Position numbers and translations under genes: made by a program | In this document: one piece after another, positions 49,281 to 58,384 of the stretch | How positions within the stretch are numbered: position 1 is the stretch's first letter | Layout: every line of letters begins with the position of its first letter | Assembly: GCA_964641455.1 (NCBI GenBank) | Contig: CAZXLH010000004.1 | Span: 1 to 64,000 of the forward strand | Direction: 5' to 3' | Length of the DNA: 64,000 nucleotides | DNA from: DTU015 sp964641455 | GTDB lineage: Bacteria > Bacillota > Sulfobacillia > Fermentithermobacillales > Fermentithermobacillaceae | Notes under the pieces: generated by a model | Seen by the model: only the letters and a program-made list of their open reading frames with translations | Database searches by the model: none | Told to the model about the DNA's origin: nothing

Positions 49281-50297
49281 CTATCCTGTGAGGCCTTTGA
49301 TATGTTCTTTGTAGAGGGCAAAATTATCAAGGGCTATCATAGTGCCTCTGGCAACGCATGAAACAGGGTCTTCAGCTACGTGAACCGGTAAGCCTGTATC
49401 ATCTCTGATTAGTTCAGGCATCCCTCTAAGAAGCGCGCCGCCCCCTGTTAAGATTATACCTCTGTCAATAATGTCTCCAAGAAGTTCCGGGGGAGTACGG
49501 TCTAAAACCTGCCGGATAGAGTAAGAAATCATGTCAAGCGATTCTCTCATGGCAGTTCTTAAATCCAATGAACTAACCATAATGCTCCTTGGAAGCCCTG
49601 TAATTGCATCTCTGCCCCTAATCTCGTATCTTATGTCTAGATTGGTTTCAGCGTGGGCTGAACCAATGGCCATTTTGGCTTTCTCTGCAGTCGACTCACC
49701 TATATACATTGCGTATTCTTTTCTTGCGTACTTAATAATGGCATCGTCAAAGGCGTTACCCCCAATGCGTGTAGATGCGCCTGCAACTATGCCGTTGAGG
49801 GAAAGCACTGCAATGTCTGTTGTTCCGCCGCCAATATCCACGAGCATGTGCCCTCGTGGCGCCGTTATATCCAAGCCTGCCCCAAGCGCCGCTGCAAAGG
49901 GTTCTTCAATCAAATATACTTGCCTGCCTCCGGCTGCAAGCCCTGCTTTCAGCACAGCTCTTCTCTCAACTGAAGTGGCTGCTGCAGGCACACATAAAAG
50001 AATCCTCGGCCTGAAAATAAATCTTCGGCCCAGGCTCTTGCGCATAAAGTGCCTAAGCATGAGCTCAGTAACTTCAATATCGTTTATCACACCCTCCATG
50101 AGAGGGCTTACAGTTACTATACTGCCCGGGGTTCTACCCACCATTCGCCTGGCTTCTTCACCCACAGCCAAAACTTCCTTTGTTTCGACATGGCGGGCAA
50201 TTACAGCAGGCTCTCTCAAAACTATCCCTTTTCCAGAGACGAACACTAACACAGAGCAGGTTCCCAGGTCGATTCCTACGTTTTTGCCACCTATCAC
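49281..50297 (-). CDS. mbl: MreB-like cell-shape actin (Mbl)
   Basis: A bacterial actin that organises lateral wall synthesis. The nucleotide site is plain: GIDLGTCSVLVF (phosphate 1), DIGGGTTDIAVLSL (phosphate 2), and LTGGGALLRGMPE (adenosine). About 338 residues from GTG 50297, 9 bp after GGAG, giving (M)IGGKNVGIDLG as expected for MreB proteins. Between spoIIID and flgF it corresponds to Bacillus mbl. Cys in place of the usual Ala or Asn in GTCSV is a mild oddity. Confidence 0.95.
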   Translation of the reverse strand: MIGGKNVGIDLGTCSVLVFVSGKGIVLREPAVIARHVETKEVLAVGEEARRMVGRTPGSIVTVSPLMEGVINDIEVTELMLRHFMRKSLGRRFIFRPRILLCVPAAATSVERRAVLKAGLAAGGRQVYLIEEPFAAALGAGLDITAPRGHMLVDIGGGTTDIAVLSLNGIVAGASTRIGGNAFDDAIIKYARKEYAMYIGESTAEKAKMAIGSAHAETNLDIRYEIRGRDAITGLPRSIMVSSLDLRTAMRESLDMISYSIRQVLDRTPPELLGDIIDRGIILTGGGALLRGMPELIRDDTGLPVHVAEDPVSCVARGTMIALDNFALYKEHIKGLTG

Positions 50298-50414
50298 ATG
50301 AGGACACTCCAAATAATTGATCTATCGGGTTATTCTATGAAAAGTGCTAAGTTCCTTCTAAAAGTGGCATATTTGGCGAATTTACTGAATTATCAGGTCA
50401 AAGTTAAAGGGAGT

Positions 50415-50666
50415 TCATGTGGCTTTTTGGTATTTTCTCCTGGTAGCCTCTCCCCCTCTGATATGTCTTTCTGCTTTGTTTACGTCCAATATTTCACGCA
50501 CAAGCCTGGCCAATTGTGGGCGAATTTTAGGCAAGCGTTCTGTAACATCCTTGTGAACGGTACTCTTAGAGACTCCAAAAACGCGGGCAGCTTCACGAAC
50601 CGTTGATCGAGTATCCTTAATATATTCGCCAATTTCAATGGCACGTTTCCATATCACTTCATTCAT
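50415..50666 (-). CDS. spoIIID: Stage III sporulation regulator SpoIIID
   Basis: An 83-residue mother-cell transcription factor with the helix-turn-helix TVREAARVFGVSKSTVHKDV and a basic C-terminal helix (AERHIRGGEATRRKYQK). In Bacillus it switches the mother cell from sigma-E towards sigma-K genes. ATG behind AAGGGGGA. Position before mbl matches Bacillus. Strong evidence that the organism forms endospores. Confidence 0.97.
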   Translation of the reverse strand: MNEVIWKRAIEIGEYIKDTRSTVREAARVFGVSKSTVHKDVTERLPKIRPQLARLVREILDVNKAERHIRGGEATRRKYQKAT

Positions 50667-50698
50667 ACCAGGTCCCCCTTAGTGGGATGTTACGGTAA

Positions 50699-50726
50699 TA
50701 TATATGCAAACATGGGGAAATCATGC
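50699..50726 (-). promoter_or_regulatory. Possible sigma-E promoter of spoIIID
   Basis: Minus strand GCATGAT (50726-50720), 13 bp, CATATATA (50706-50699), similar to the sigma-E -10 CATACAnT. The -35 is only a partial match. Sigma-E control is known for Bacillus spoIIID. Confidence 0.3.
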
Positions 50727-50746
50727 GGCTAAGTGACTGCCTGTGT

Positions 50747-51550
50747 TTAATTGCCCGTGCTTAGAAACTCAATAGGGTCCATGATCTCATTGTCTTCAAA
50801 CAGTTGAAAATGGAGTATCTCTCCGCTAGTACGCCCAATAGTTTGACCCTGAGCTACTTGTTGCCCTAAGGCCAATCCGGACCATGTAACCCTGGCATAG
50901 CGAGTCTCGTAACGGCCTCCGTGGGCGATCACAATCACTTCGCCAAAGGTTTCGTCTTTGTAAATACGTTTGATTGTCCCCGAACCTACTGCTTTTACTT
51001 CTGCACCTACTGCAGTAGCAATATCTATCCCAGGGTAGTAACGCCAATCTCCCAACTCCTCTGAATAGAACCAACCTGGGCGTTTAATAATTTCCCCTGA
51101 AGCAGGCATAATAATTCCGCTTGCAGCCAAAAACGAAACAGCCTCCTGTTCATTGCCTTGCCCTGGTTTGGAATCTTGGCCGGCCTCAATTTCGGCCAAA
51201 TTCACTGAAGTTTCCTGACGAGAATGAGAATTGCCCTCTTTACCACCGTCTGCCGAGCCAGAGCCGGCCTGGTGGCTTTGGCCGGGCAGGCCTTGATCTG
51301 AATTTGAAAACGTTCCTGGGTTTTGTTGTTCGGTCCCTACAGGTTTGTCCACGCCCAGCATATCTGAATCGCGTGTGATACTTGCTCTTAATCCAAGGTA
51401 CATACCTATGCCGAACAAACACACACAGCAGCAAATAATCAGCAATACTTTGCCTATATCCGGAGATACTTTTGCCTTAAAACAGTGCTTGGCTTTCCTA
51501 AAAATATGAACCTTATTGCTGTTTTGCCGTTTGCCCTGATCTCCCTGCAT
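50747..51550 (-). CDS. spoIIQ: SpoIIQ-like sporulation protein with degenerate M23 domain
   Basis: About 267 residues: short cytoplasmic N-terminus, one membrane helix (VLLIICCCVCLFGIGMYLGL), a low-complexity linker rich in Gly, Ser and Gln, and a C-terminal LytM fold. Two zinc-ligand positions are changed: Tyr instead of His before PGIDIATAVG, and Ile instead of the first His of HLHFE (ILHFQ). SpoIIQ sits in the forespore membrane and zips to SpoIIIAH during engulfment; Bacillus SpoIIQ has likewise lost catalysis. Start ATG 51550 behind GGAGGTG. Gene order spoIID-spoIIQ-spoIIID supports the call. Confidence 0.88.
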   Translation of the reverse strand: MQGDQGKRQNSNKVHIFRKAKHCFKAKVSPDIGKVLLIICCCVCLFGIGMYLGLRASITRDSDMLGVDKPVGTEQQNPGTFSNSDQGLPGQSHQAGSGSADGGKEGNSHSRQETSVNLAEIEAGQDSKPGQGNEQEAVSFLAASGIIMPASGEIIKRPGWFYSEELGDWRYYPGIDIATAVGAEVKAVGSGTIKRIYKDETFGEVIVIAHGGRYETRYARVTWSGLALGQQVAQGQTIGRTSGEILHFQLFEDNEIMDPIEFLSTGN

Positions 51551-51620
51551 AAGAACACCTCCGGCTCTATTATTGCCATAATTTGCCGGAGGCATTCGCC
51601 CTTAAATCAAAACCTGCAGG

Positions 51621-52616
51621 TCATTCAGCAAAAATCTGAGTTACGGTAGTTCCAGGATAATAGTGGGCCAAAATCTCCAAAAAGTGCTTGCCGGCTTTGC
51701 CTGCCCCATCGGCACCGTACTGGCACATACCAACGCCGTGCCCGTAACCTGTCACCTGAAATACCACCTTGTCACCCTTGGGCGTCCACGTGAACTTAGT
51801 TGATTTTAGGTTAAGCGCAGACCTAAATTCCAAGCCTCTCATGTTTTTGCCATCAACCGTGATTTGTTTGACACGCTCTGTAGGCGACAATGAAGTTACT
51901 GTTATGCTTCCTGATTGGGATACCCTTGAGGCCGGGATGCTTATGCCAAGTTTGTTCAGTGAAGCGGATATCTCGGCGGTGGGCACGGCAACCTGGCTGG
52001 GTTTAAAGTAAGGTGAATGGTTACAGTAACTGCAAACCACACTCTGAAGGTAGTCTACGTTATTACCCCATACGTCTTTGGCAGCCTCAGTCGTGCCTCC
52101 GCACGTAGAATGATAAACGGCTTCAGCGGGAAGCCCTTTGTGCATGAGAATCAGCCCCTGTGTTTCATGGACCGCTTTTTCAATCTTTGGCCAGTTAATC
52201 CATGCGCCAATGATTCCCCACCGCTCCTTAATCACCTTTTCAGGGTTCCAAGCCTGGTCCTTAGCAGGGTTTGAAGTAACATCTGCTTTGCCGGGCATAG
52301 ACGGAGCGCCGCCAAGCACAGACATTTTTTGAATGGCATATGTTCTTGCAACAATAGCCTGTGCCTTAAGAGCCTCGGGATGGAAAGAAGCCGGCATTTC
52401 TGATGCAACTACGCCTTTAACGTAATCTTCTAAATCGAGGGTAATTACTTTGTTCTCCGGTTCGTAAAATACGTCGATCTTAAGAATAGGGTAGCCGGTA
52501 CCTGACAGATAGGGCCAAGGCACTGCCGGATCAGGCTCAATGCCCACTTTGCCGGCACCTGAAATCCCTGCCAATATTCCAAAAACAAACAAAAGAAGGA
52601 AGAATGCTTTTTTCAA
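51621..52616 (-). CDS. spoIID: Stage II sporulation protein SpoIID (lytic transglycosylase)
   Basis: A 331-residue secreted enzyme that degrades septal peptidoglycan during engulfment. Signal peptide at the N-terminus (AFFLLLFVFGILAGISGAG), then the SpoIID domain with LEDYVKGVVASEMPASFHPEALKAQA, the catalytic Glu in SEMP, YHSTCGGTTEAAKDVWG, and the end GYGHGVGMCQYGADG. TTG start behind GGAGG. The 147-bp gap from murA has no convincing promoter or terminator. Confidence 0.96.
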   Translation of the reverse strand: MKKAFFLLLFVFGILAGISGAGKVGIEPDPAVPWPYLSGTGYPILKIDVFYEPENKVITLDLEDYVKGVVASEMPASFHPEALKAQAIVARTYAIQKMSVLGGAPSMPGKADVTSNPAKDQAWNPEKVIKERWGIIGAWINWPKIEKAVHETQGLILMHKGLPAEAVYHSTCGGTTEAAKDVWGNNVDYLQSVVCSYCNHSPYFKPSQVAVPTAEISASLNKLGISIPASRVSQSGSITVTSLSPTERVKQITVDGKNMRGLEFRSALNLKSTKFTWTPKGDKVVFQVTGYGHGVGMCQYGADGAGKAGKHFLEILAHYYPGTTVTQIFAE

Positions 52617-52763
52617 TGTGCTTTTCCTCCATGGTTATTACTGGGCAATCCTTTTTGATTATTATTGAATAACAGTAACCTTTATTCTTTATGCCCGGCA
52701 ATTACCATTGATTCAGAGGAAAAGCAAGAGCCCTGGAAACAACATAAGGGCATCCTTGTAGCG

Positions 52764-54050
52764 TTACCCTCTTGCAGTAAATCCTGAAGCATATTCTATG
52801 GCATCATCAACAAGTGAAACCCGTGCGCCAAGTTGGCGAAGTTTCCCTGGCAAGTTGGCATAGCCTCTTTCAACATGTTCCAAACCTGTTATATAGCTAA
52901 TTCCTTGAGCCGCAAGGGCTGCAATGCATAAGGCAGCACCGGCCCTTAAATCAGCGGCTTCAACTTTGGCGCCGGTAAGATTGGAGACTCCTTCGATGAC
53001 GGCATTGGGCCCTTGAATCCGTATTTTGGCCCCCATCCGGTTTAGTTCTTCTGCATGGCCGAAACGGTTTTCAAATACGGTTTCAGATATTGTGCTGGTA
53101 CCTTGGCTTAAACTGCAAAGACTCATAAACGGAGCTTGAACATCGGTTGGAAAACCAGGATAAGGCAAAGTCTTAATATTTACGGGTTTAGGCCTGGATT
53201 CAGCCTGTATTTCTACACTCTTATGTCCTTCAATCACTGTAAGGCCGCATTCCTGCAACTTGGCCAGCACAGGCTTAAGATGTAACGGAATTACGTTTTC
53301 CACTGCAACGTTGCCTTGGGTAATTGCACCGGCCAGTAAATAGGTAGCTGCTTCGATTCTGTCGGGAATTATGGTATACGTTGCTCCCGGAAGTTCGCTT
53401 ACACCGGTAATGCGAATTCTGGAAGTTCCGGCTCCTTTTATTTGAGCCCCTGCCAAATTCAAAAAATTGGCTAAATCTACCACTTCAGGTTCTTGAGCTG
53501 CATTATCTATTATGGTGTCGCCATTGGCCAAGCAAGCTGCCATCATAATATTTTGCGTAGCTCCGACTGAAGGTACGTCAAGATAAATTTGGGCTCCATG
53601 AAGTTTAGGCGCACGAGCATGGACAAAACCCTGCTGTATTGCAATGTGTGCTCCCATGGCTTCAAAACCTTTTAGATGAAGGTCAATCGGCCTTTGGCCT
53701 ATAGCACAACCACCGGGCATTGGTATGGAAGCATTGCCGCAACGTACCAATAACGGCCCCATAACCAGGAACGATGCCCTCATTTTGCGGACAAGTTCAT
53801 AGGGCGCCTCACAAGTAAGTGAGCCTGACGCATCTATTTGCACTTGCCCTTTTGCTTGCTGTACGTTTGCACCAACTGCTTCCAAAAGGGAAATCATGGT
53901 TCGAACATCTGCTAAATCCGGAACACTTGATACAATGGATTTATTTGTAAGCAACGCACCTGCCAAAACAGGCAAAGCAGCATTTTTGGCGCCGTCGCAC
54001 CATACTTTTCCCTTTAGTGGTTTTCCACCCCAAATAACAAGATCTTTCAT
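52764..54050 (-). CDS. murA: UDP-N-acetylglucosamine 1-carboxyvinyltransferase MurA
   Basis: MurA transfers enolpyruvate from PEP to UDP-GlcNAc, the first committed peptidoglycan step and the fosfomycin target. The catalytic cysteine is present (PMPGGCAIGQRP, Cys115 in the 428-residue numbering), so the enzyme should be fosfomycin-sensitive by that criterion. KNAALPVLAGALL and RASFLVMGPLL are also present. Start ATG 54050, 7 bp after GAGGAG. Upstream of spoIID as in Bacillus, and downstream of the ATPase operon. Confidence 0.97.
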   Translation of the reverse strand: MKDLVIWGGKPLKGKVWCDGAKNAALPVLAGALLTNKSIVSSVPDLADVRTMISLLEAVGANVQQAKGQVQIDASGSLTCEAPYELVRKMRASFLVMGPLLVRCGNASIPMPGGCAIGQRPIDLHLKGFEAMGAHIAIQQGFVHARAPKLHGAQIYLDVPSVGATQNIMMAACLANGDTIIDNAAQEPEVVDLANFLNLAGAQIKGAGTSRIRITGVSELPGATYTIIPDRIEAATYLLAGAITQGNVAVENVIPLHLKPVLAKLQECGLTVIEGHKSVEIQAESRPKPVNIKTLPYPGFPTDVQAPFMSLCSLSQGTSTISETVFENRFGHAEELNRMGAKIRIQGPNAVIEGVSNLTGAKVEAADLRAGAALCIAALAAQGISYITGLEHVERGYANLPGKLRQLGARVSLVDDAIEYASGFTARG

Positions 54051-54126
54051 GTCCACGCTCCTCGAATTATTACTACGATTAGTGTCCGTCTAAAGAGGAG
54101 CAATATCCCCGGAAATGGTGGTATGT

Positions 54127-54146
54127 TAAAGGTAAGAGCACCTTTA
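54127..54146. terminator. Small hairpin between the ATPase operon and murA
   Basis: TAAAGGT and ACCTTTA make a 7-bp stem with a 6-nt loop, 24 bp after the subunit D stop. There is no clear T run, so it is a weak terminator or attenuator at best. Confidence 0.25.
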
Positions 54147-54169
54147 TAAACCTTGATAAAATCTGCTAA

Positions 54170-54832
54170 TCAATGGGCCCGAACGATTTCCTTAATTCTC
54201 ATAAGCCTGGATATATTAGCCCGTTCCATTTCCTCAAGCCTCATTTCGACGCTTTTAACGGCTTGCTCCAATTCCGGAATTAAAATATGTTCCAGTGCAT
54301 TTACCCTTCGCCTGGTTTTTTCTATCTCATCCGCTAACAAATGGATCGTTCTTTCAACATATGATAACCGTACCAATAAAGGTAAAATTCCTTTAAATTT
54401 TTCAATGGCGTCATCAAGATCTGACGAGGTCGACGCCAAGCCATAACTTGGAAGGGCATCTGCGCTGCCGTCATCTTGCTCCTCATGGTCATGCTCTGTG
54501 TCACGCTGAGCAATCTCCATTTGTGGTACTACCACATTCATGATTTGGCGGTAAGTTACAGATATTTCTTCGGCTCCGCCTGGCACCATCAAAGCTTCTT
54601 CCAATACAGAAGGTGACAAAACGGCACGGGCCAACGAAAAACTCTTATAAGCAGCAGCCAGCTCTTGCTCCAACTCATGCCTTAACTGCTGGCTTTCATG
54701 GATGATTGCCAGAAATTCCCGCATTAGCTGGTCTCGCTTATCTTTTAAGAGCCTGTGGCCCCGTGTTGCCATTTGTATCCTACCTTTTAGACGAGTGAGT
54801 TCTTGTCGCGTGGCATTGGCCCTAATCTCCAC
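54170..54832 (-). CDS. ntpD: V/A-type ATP synthase subunit D
   Basis: Subunit D is the central-stalk coiled coil that rotates inside the A3B3 head. The 220 residues start with the conserved RANATRQELTRLKGRIQMAT RGHRLLKDKRDQL segment and end with a long helix (RRVNALEHILIPELEQAVKS). An acidic insert near 125-140 (EHDHEEQDDGSAD) is somewhat unusual. GTG start behind GGAGGTGACAG. Last gene of the H-I-K-E-C-F-A-B-D operon. Confidence 0.95.
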   Translation of the reverse strand: MEIRANATRQELTRLKGRIQMATRGHRLLKDKRDQLMREFLAIIHESQQLRHELEQELAAAYKSFSLARAVLSPSVLEEALMVPGGAEEISVTYRQIMNVVVPQMEIAQRDTEHDHEEQDDGSADALPSYGLASTSSDLDDAIEKFKGILPLLVRLSYVERTIHLLADEIEKTRRRVNALEHILIPELEQAVKSVEMRLEEMERANISRLMRIKEIVRAH

Positions 54833-54847
54833 CTTCTGTCACCTCCC

Positions 54848-56242
54848 TTAACCGGTTTGGCCATCTCCGTCTCCCTTGGGCATGTACTTATCGATATTTT
54901 CCTGGGACAGACGCTTAAGTTCGATCTGTGGCAACTGTGACATGAGATGCCATCCAAGATCGAGTGTTTCTTCAATAGATCTGTTTTCGTTGAAACTCTG
55001 GTTAACAAACATTTTCTCAAACTGGTCTGCAAAGCGCAAAAAGATTTTGTCGCTTTCTGTCAGCGCAGCCTCACCTAGAATTACAGCCAATTCCCGTGCT
55101 TCCTTGCCGCGGTCATAGACATCTGAAAGCTGGTTAAGCACGTCTGCGTGGTCTTCCCGTGTTTTGCCTGCCCCAATGCCTTTATCTTTCAGCCTGGACA
55201 ACGACACAGATATGTCTACAGGCGGATAAATACCTGACCTGTGAAGTTCTCTTGAAAGAATTATCTGCCCTTCTGTAATATAGCCGGTCAAGTCAGGAAT
55301 AGGGTGAGTCTTGTCATCTTCCGGCATTGTGAGAATGGGAATTTGGGTTATCGAACCGGCTTTGCCTTGTATTCTGCCTGCCCTTTCGTAAATTGAAGCC
55401 AGATCAGTATACATATATCCGGGATAACCCCTGCGCCCGGGAACCTCTTTCCTGGCTGCCGATACTTCACGCAAAGCCTCTGCATAGTTGGTCATGTCTG
55501 TAAGAATAACCAGCACATGCATGCCTAAATCAAAAGCCAGATACTCGGCTACGGTCAAAGCCATCCGCGGCGTTGAAATTCTTTCGATAACCGGGTCATT
55601 TGCCAGGTTGGTGAAAACAACGGCCCTGTCAAGAGCTCCTGTAGCCCTGAAACTTGAGACGAAATAATCAGCTTCTTCAAAAGTAATGCCCAGGGCGCCA
55701 AATACGACAGCGAAGGGCTCCTTGGTTCCAAGTACGGTTGCTTGCCTTGCTATCTGGGCAGCAATTTGTGCGTGAGGGAGCCCTGCCCCTGAAAATATAG
55801 GCAATTTCTGGCCACGAACCAAGGGGTTCATACAGTCTATTGACGAAATACCTGTTTGTATAAACTCAGACGGATATGCCCGTGCATAAGGATTAATTGG
55901 ATCACCGCTTATGTCTAACCGCTTGTCCGGCAAAATTTTAGGCCCGCCGTCAATGGGGTTCCCTGCTCCGTCAAAAACGCGCCCAAGAATATCCGGAGAT
56001 ACGGGAATCTCAAGAACCCGCCCTAAAAATCTTACCTTAGACGACCTTACGTCGAGTCCTGAAGTACCTTCAAAAAGCTGTACAAGCGCCGTCCCTTCGG
56101 CAGCCTCAAGTACGCGTCCCCGCCGGAGCCGGCCGTCTCCGGTTTGTATTTCTACCAATTCATCATAGTGAACTTCGGAAACCTGTTCGACCACAATAAG
56201 TGGCCCTGACACCTGCGTAATAGTCGTATATTCCAACGGCAT
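54848..56242 (-). CDS. ntpB: V/A-type ATP synthase subunit B (non-catalytic)
   Basis: The 464-residue regulatory head subunit. It lacks a complete P-loop (SGAGLPHAQIAAQIARQA in its place), as expected of B subunits, but retains SLSRLKDKGIGAGKTREDHA and the YMYTDLASIYERAGR segment. It alternates with A in the hexameric head. ATG behind GGGGGAA. Between A and D. Confidence 0.97.
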   Translation of the reverse strand: MPLEYTTITQVSGPLIVVEQVSEVHYDELVEIQTGDGRLRRGRVLEAAEGTALVQLFEGTSGLDVRSSKVRFLGRVLEIPVSPDILGRVFDGAGNPIDGGPKILPDKRLDISGDPINPYARAYPSEFIQTGISSIDCMNPLVRGQKLPIFSGAGLPHAQIAAQIARQATVLGTKEPFAVVFGALGITFEEADYFVSSFRATGALDRAVVFTNLANDPVIERISTPRMALTVAEYLAFDLGMHVLVILTDMTNYAEALREVSAARKEVPGRRGYPGYMYTDLASIYERAGRIQGKAGSITQIPILTMPEDDKTHPIPDLTGYITEGQIILSRELHRSGIYPPVDISVSLSRLKDKGIGAGKTREDHADVLNQLSDVYDRGKEARELAVILGEAALTESDKIFLRFADQFEKMFVNQSFNENRSIEETLDLGWHLMSQLPQIELKRLSQENIDKYMPKGDGDGQTG

Positions 56243-56284
56243 ATAGATTCCCCCATGCTAAACTTTCCACTTTATACGTTACGG

Positions 56285-58054
56285 TTACTGAGTCTCATCC
56301 CTGGATTCGTCACGTATTGCGGCCATAATCTCTTCGAATTCTTTAGGCCACTCTGCTTCCTTGACCACTCTGGCTCTTCCAATTCGCTCTCTGACTTTCA
56401 TTTCGAGAACTCTTTCAAGTTTGACACCTTTTTCCAAAAGACGCATTCCATTGTGATGGAACTCAAGTATGATTTTGAGAATGCCATATTGTTTTTCCTG
56501 AGAACAGTACGTGTCTATCTCATGGAACGCACTCTGATACAAAAAGTCTTCCCGCAAAGACTTGGCTGTTTCAAGAACCATCCTCTGCCTATCAGAAAGC
56601 GAATCCAAACCTACAAGCCTCACTATTTCCAAGAGCCCGTCTTCTTCCTGGAGAATCGCCATGGCTTCGTCGCGCATATCCGGAAAATCCCTTCCAACGG
56701 TTTCCCTGAAATACGGGTCTAACCTGTCAGCATAAAGGGAGTAACTGTTAAGCCAGTTAATAGCAGGGAAGTGCTTTCTTGCAGCCAGCCTGTCATCAAG
56801 CCCCCAGAACACCTTAACAATGCGCAAAGTTGACTGGGTTACAGGTTCAGACAAGTCACCGCCCGGAGGCGATACTGCTCCAATTGCGCTCAGCGCCCCG
56901 TAACGTTCACCGGAGCCAAGCACTTGAGCTTTTCCTGCTCTTTCATAGAATTCTGAAAGCCTTGAGCCAAGATACGCAGGATATCCTTCTTCACCCGGCA
57001 TTTCTTCCAGGCGCCCGGATATTTCCCTCAGCGCCTCAGCCCATCGCGAGGTTGAGTCTGCCATCAAGGCAACATCGTAGCCCATATCCCTGTAGTATTC
57101 AGCAATGGTTATACCTGTGTAAACCGATGCTTCACGGGCTGCAACAGGCATGTTCGACGTATTTGCCACAAGAATGGTACGCTCCATAAGCGGCCGCCCG
57201 GTAGCCGGATCTATGAGTTCAGGGAATTCCATGAGCACGTCGGTCATCTCGTTTCCTCGTTCGCCGCAGCCTACATATACGATAATATCGGCATTGGCCC
57301 ATTTGGCCAGCTGGTGTTGAATAACTGTCTTTCCGCTTCCAAACGGCCCGGGAACACAAGCCGTGCCTCCTTTTGCTATAGGAAAGAAAGCATCTATTAC
57401 TCTTTGTCCTGTAATCAGGGGTTCTGAAGGCGGAAGTTTGTCCTTTACAGGCCTCGGCCTACGCACAGGCCACCTTTGAAGTAAGGTTACTTCATTGTCG
57501 CCCTGATCGGTTTCAAGAACACAAACAGCTTGCGTAACTGCAAATTCGCCTTCACTGATAGACTTCACCACGGCCTTGCCTACTTCAGGTGGCACCAAAA
57601 CCTTGTGTTCAACAACAGGTGATTCCTGGACAGTCCCAAGAATGTCACCGGAAGTTACGGCCTGGCCTTTCTCAACCAACGGCACAAAATGCCACTTGTT
57701 TTCCCTATCAAGCCCGGGAGCCTCCAGCCCACGGGCAATAAAGTCTCCGGCCATTTCGGCCAGAACATCAAGGGGCCTTTGAATTCCATCAAATATTGAT
57801 CCTATTAACCCCGGCCCAAGTTCGACGCTTAGGGGAACACCTGTTGAAACCACTGGCTCGCCAGGGCCTACTCCTGATGTTTCCTCATATACCTGGATTG
57901 AAGCGGTATCGTCTTTAAGTTCAATAATTTCGCCGATAACTCTATTATCGCCAACCCGTACAACGTCGAACATGCGGCAGCCGGCCATGCCGGAAGCTAT
58001 CACTAAAGGCCCGGATACTTTAACAATCCGCCCTGTAATCTGGTTTTCTGCCAT
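56285..58054 (-). CDS. ntpA: V/A-type ATP synthase subunit A (catalytic)
   Basis: The 589-residue catalytic subunit with Walker A GPFGSGKTVIQHQ, the catalytic GCGERGNEMTDVL region (Glu of the GER motif), and ALMADSTSRWAEALREISGR. The non-homologous insert characteristic of V/A-type A subunits (about residues 110-200) is present. It binds and turns over ATP at the A/B interface. ATG behind AGAGGAA. No intein is present. Confidence 0.98.
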   Translation of the reverse strand: MAENQITGRIVKVSGPLVIASGMAGCRMFDVVRVGDNRVIGEIIELKDDTASIQVYEETSGVGPGEPVVSTGVPLSVELGPGLIGSIFDGIQRPLDVLAEMAGDFIARGLEAPGLDRENKWHFVPLVEKGQAVTSGDILGTVQESPVVEHKVLVPPEVGKAVVKSISEGEFAVTQAVCVLETDQGDNEVTLLQRWPVRRPRPVKDKLPPSEPLITGQRVIDAFFPIAKGGTACVPGPFGSGKTVIQHQLAKWANADIIVYVGCGERGNEMTDVLMEFPELIDPATGRPLMERTILVANTSNMPVAAREASVYTGITIAEYYRDMGYDVALMADSTSRWAEALREISGRLEEMPGEEGYPAYLGSRLSEFYERAGKAQVLGSGERYGALSAIGAVSPPGGDLSEPVTQSTLRIVKVFWGLDDRLAARKHFPAINWLNSYSLYADRLDPYFRETVGRDFPDMRDEAMAILQEEDGLLEIVRLVGLDSLSDRQRMVLETAKSLREDFLYQSAFHEIDTYCSQEKQYGILKIILEFHHNGMRLLEKGVKLERVLEMKVRERIGRARVVKEAEWPKEFEEIMAAIRDESRDETQ

Positions 58055-58060
58055 GCCGCA

Positions 58061-58384
58061 TCATTCCTCTCCCTTGAACAAAATATCTGCGCCAATTGCT
58101 TTTTCTGCACGCTTGCGTAAAAGTTTCATACCAATACCTTGAGGTTTGCGTGCATCAGGCAAAATAGTGACTATAGGTTTTGGCATGTCATATAAAGGTT
58201 CAAGATCTTTTTCAAGTACTTGCGCAATCTCCTCAGTAACAAACAAAATAGCATAGTCTCCTTCAACAATAGATGAAAGCCCTTTGCGAGCCTCGCCTGG
58301 GCTGTCAGCAGGAAATGCAACGGCTCCGCTGGCCTTAAACCCCAAAATAGCGTCTCTTTGGCCTAACACTGCTACCTTAGACAT
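58061..58384 (-). CDS. V/A-type ATP synthase subunit F
   Basis: A 107-residue subunit of the central rotor (SKVAVLGQRDAILGFKASGA, then YAILFVTEEIAQVLEKDLEP). Start ATG 58384 overlaps the subunit C stop by 8 bp (ATGTCTAA); an earlier ATG ten codons upstream lies deeper in subunit C. Length agrees with other F subunits. Called NtpG in Enterococcus nomenclature. Confidence 0.93.
   Translation of the reverse strand: MSKVAVLGQRDAILGFKASGAVAFPADSPGEARKGLSSIVEGDYAILFVTEEIAQVLEKDLEPLYDMPKPIVTILPDARKPQGIGMKLLRKRAEKAIGADILFKGEE

Noticed and set aside
49531..50301. Long open frame of 256 codons on the plus strand antisense to mbl
   Set aside because: It exactly mirrors a strongly conserved actin gene on the other strand, has no ribosome site, and its product is low-complexity Ser/Pro/Leu-rich.
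51560..51600. GGCAATAATAG as a sigma-F -10 for spoIIQ
   Set aside because: The -10 pattern fits, but no matching -35 lies 15-16 bp upstream and the start point would fall inside the ribosome site.
52640..52730. GAATCAA-N14-CATAAAGA as a sigma-E promoter for spoIID
   Set aside because: Spacing is right, but only 4 of 7 and 5 of 8 positions match; too weak to annotate despite the biology.
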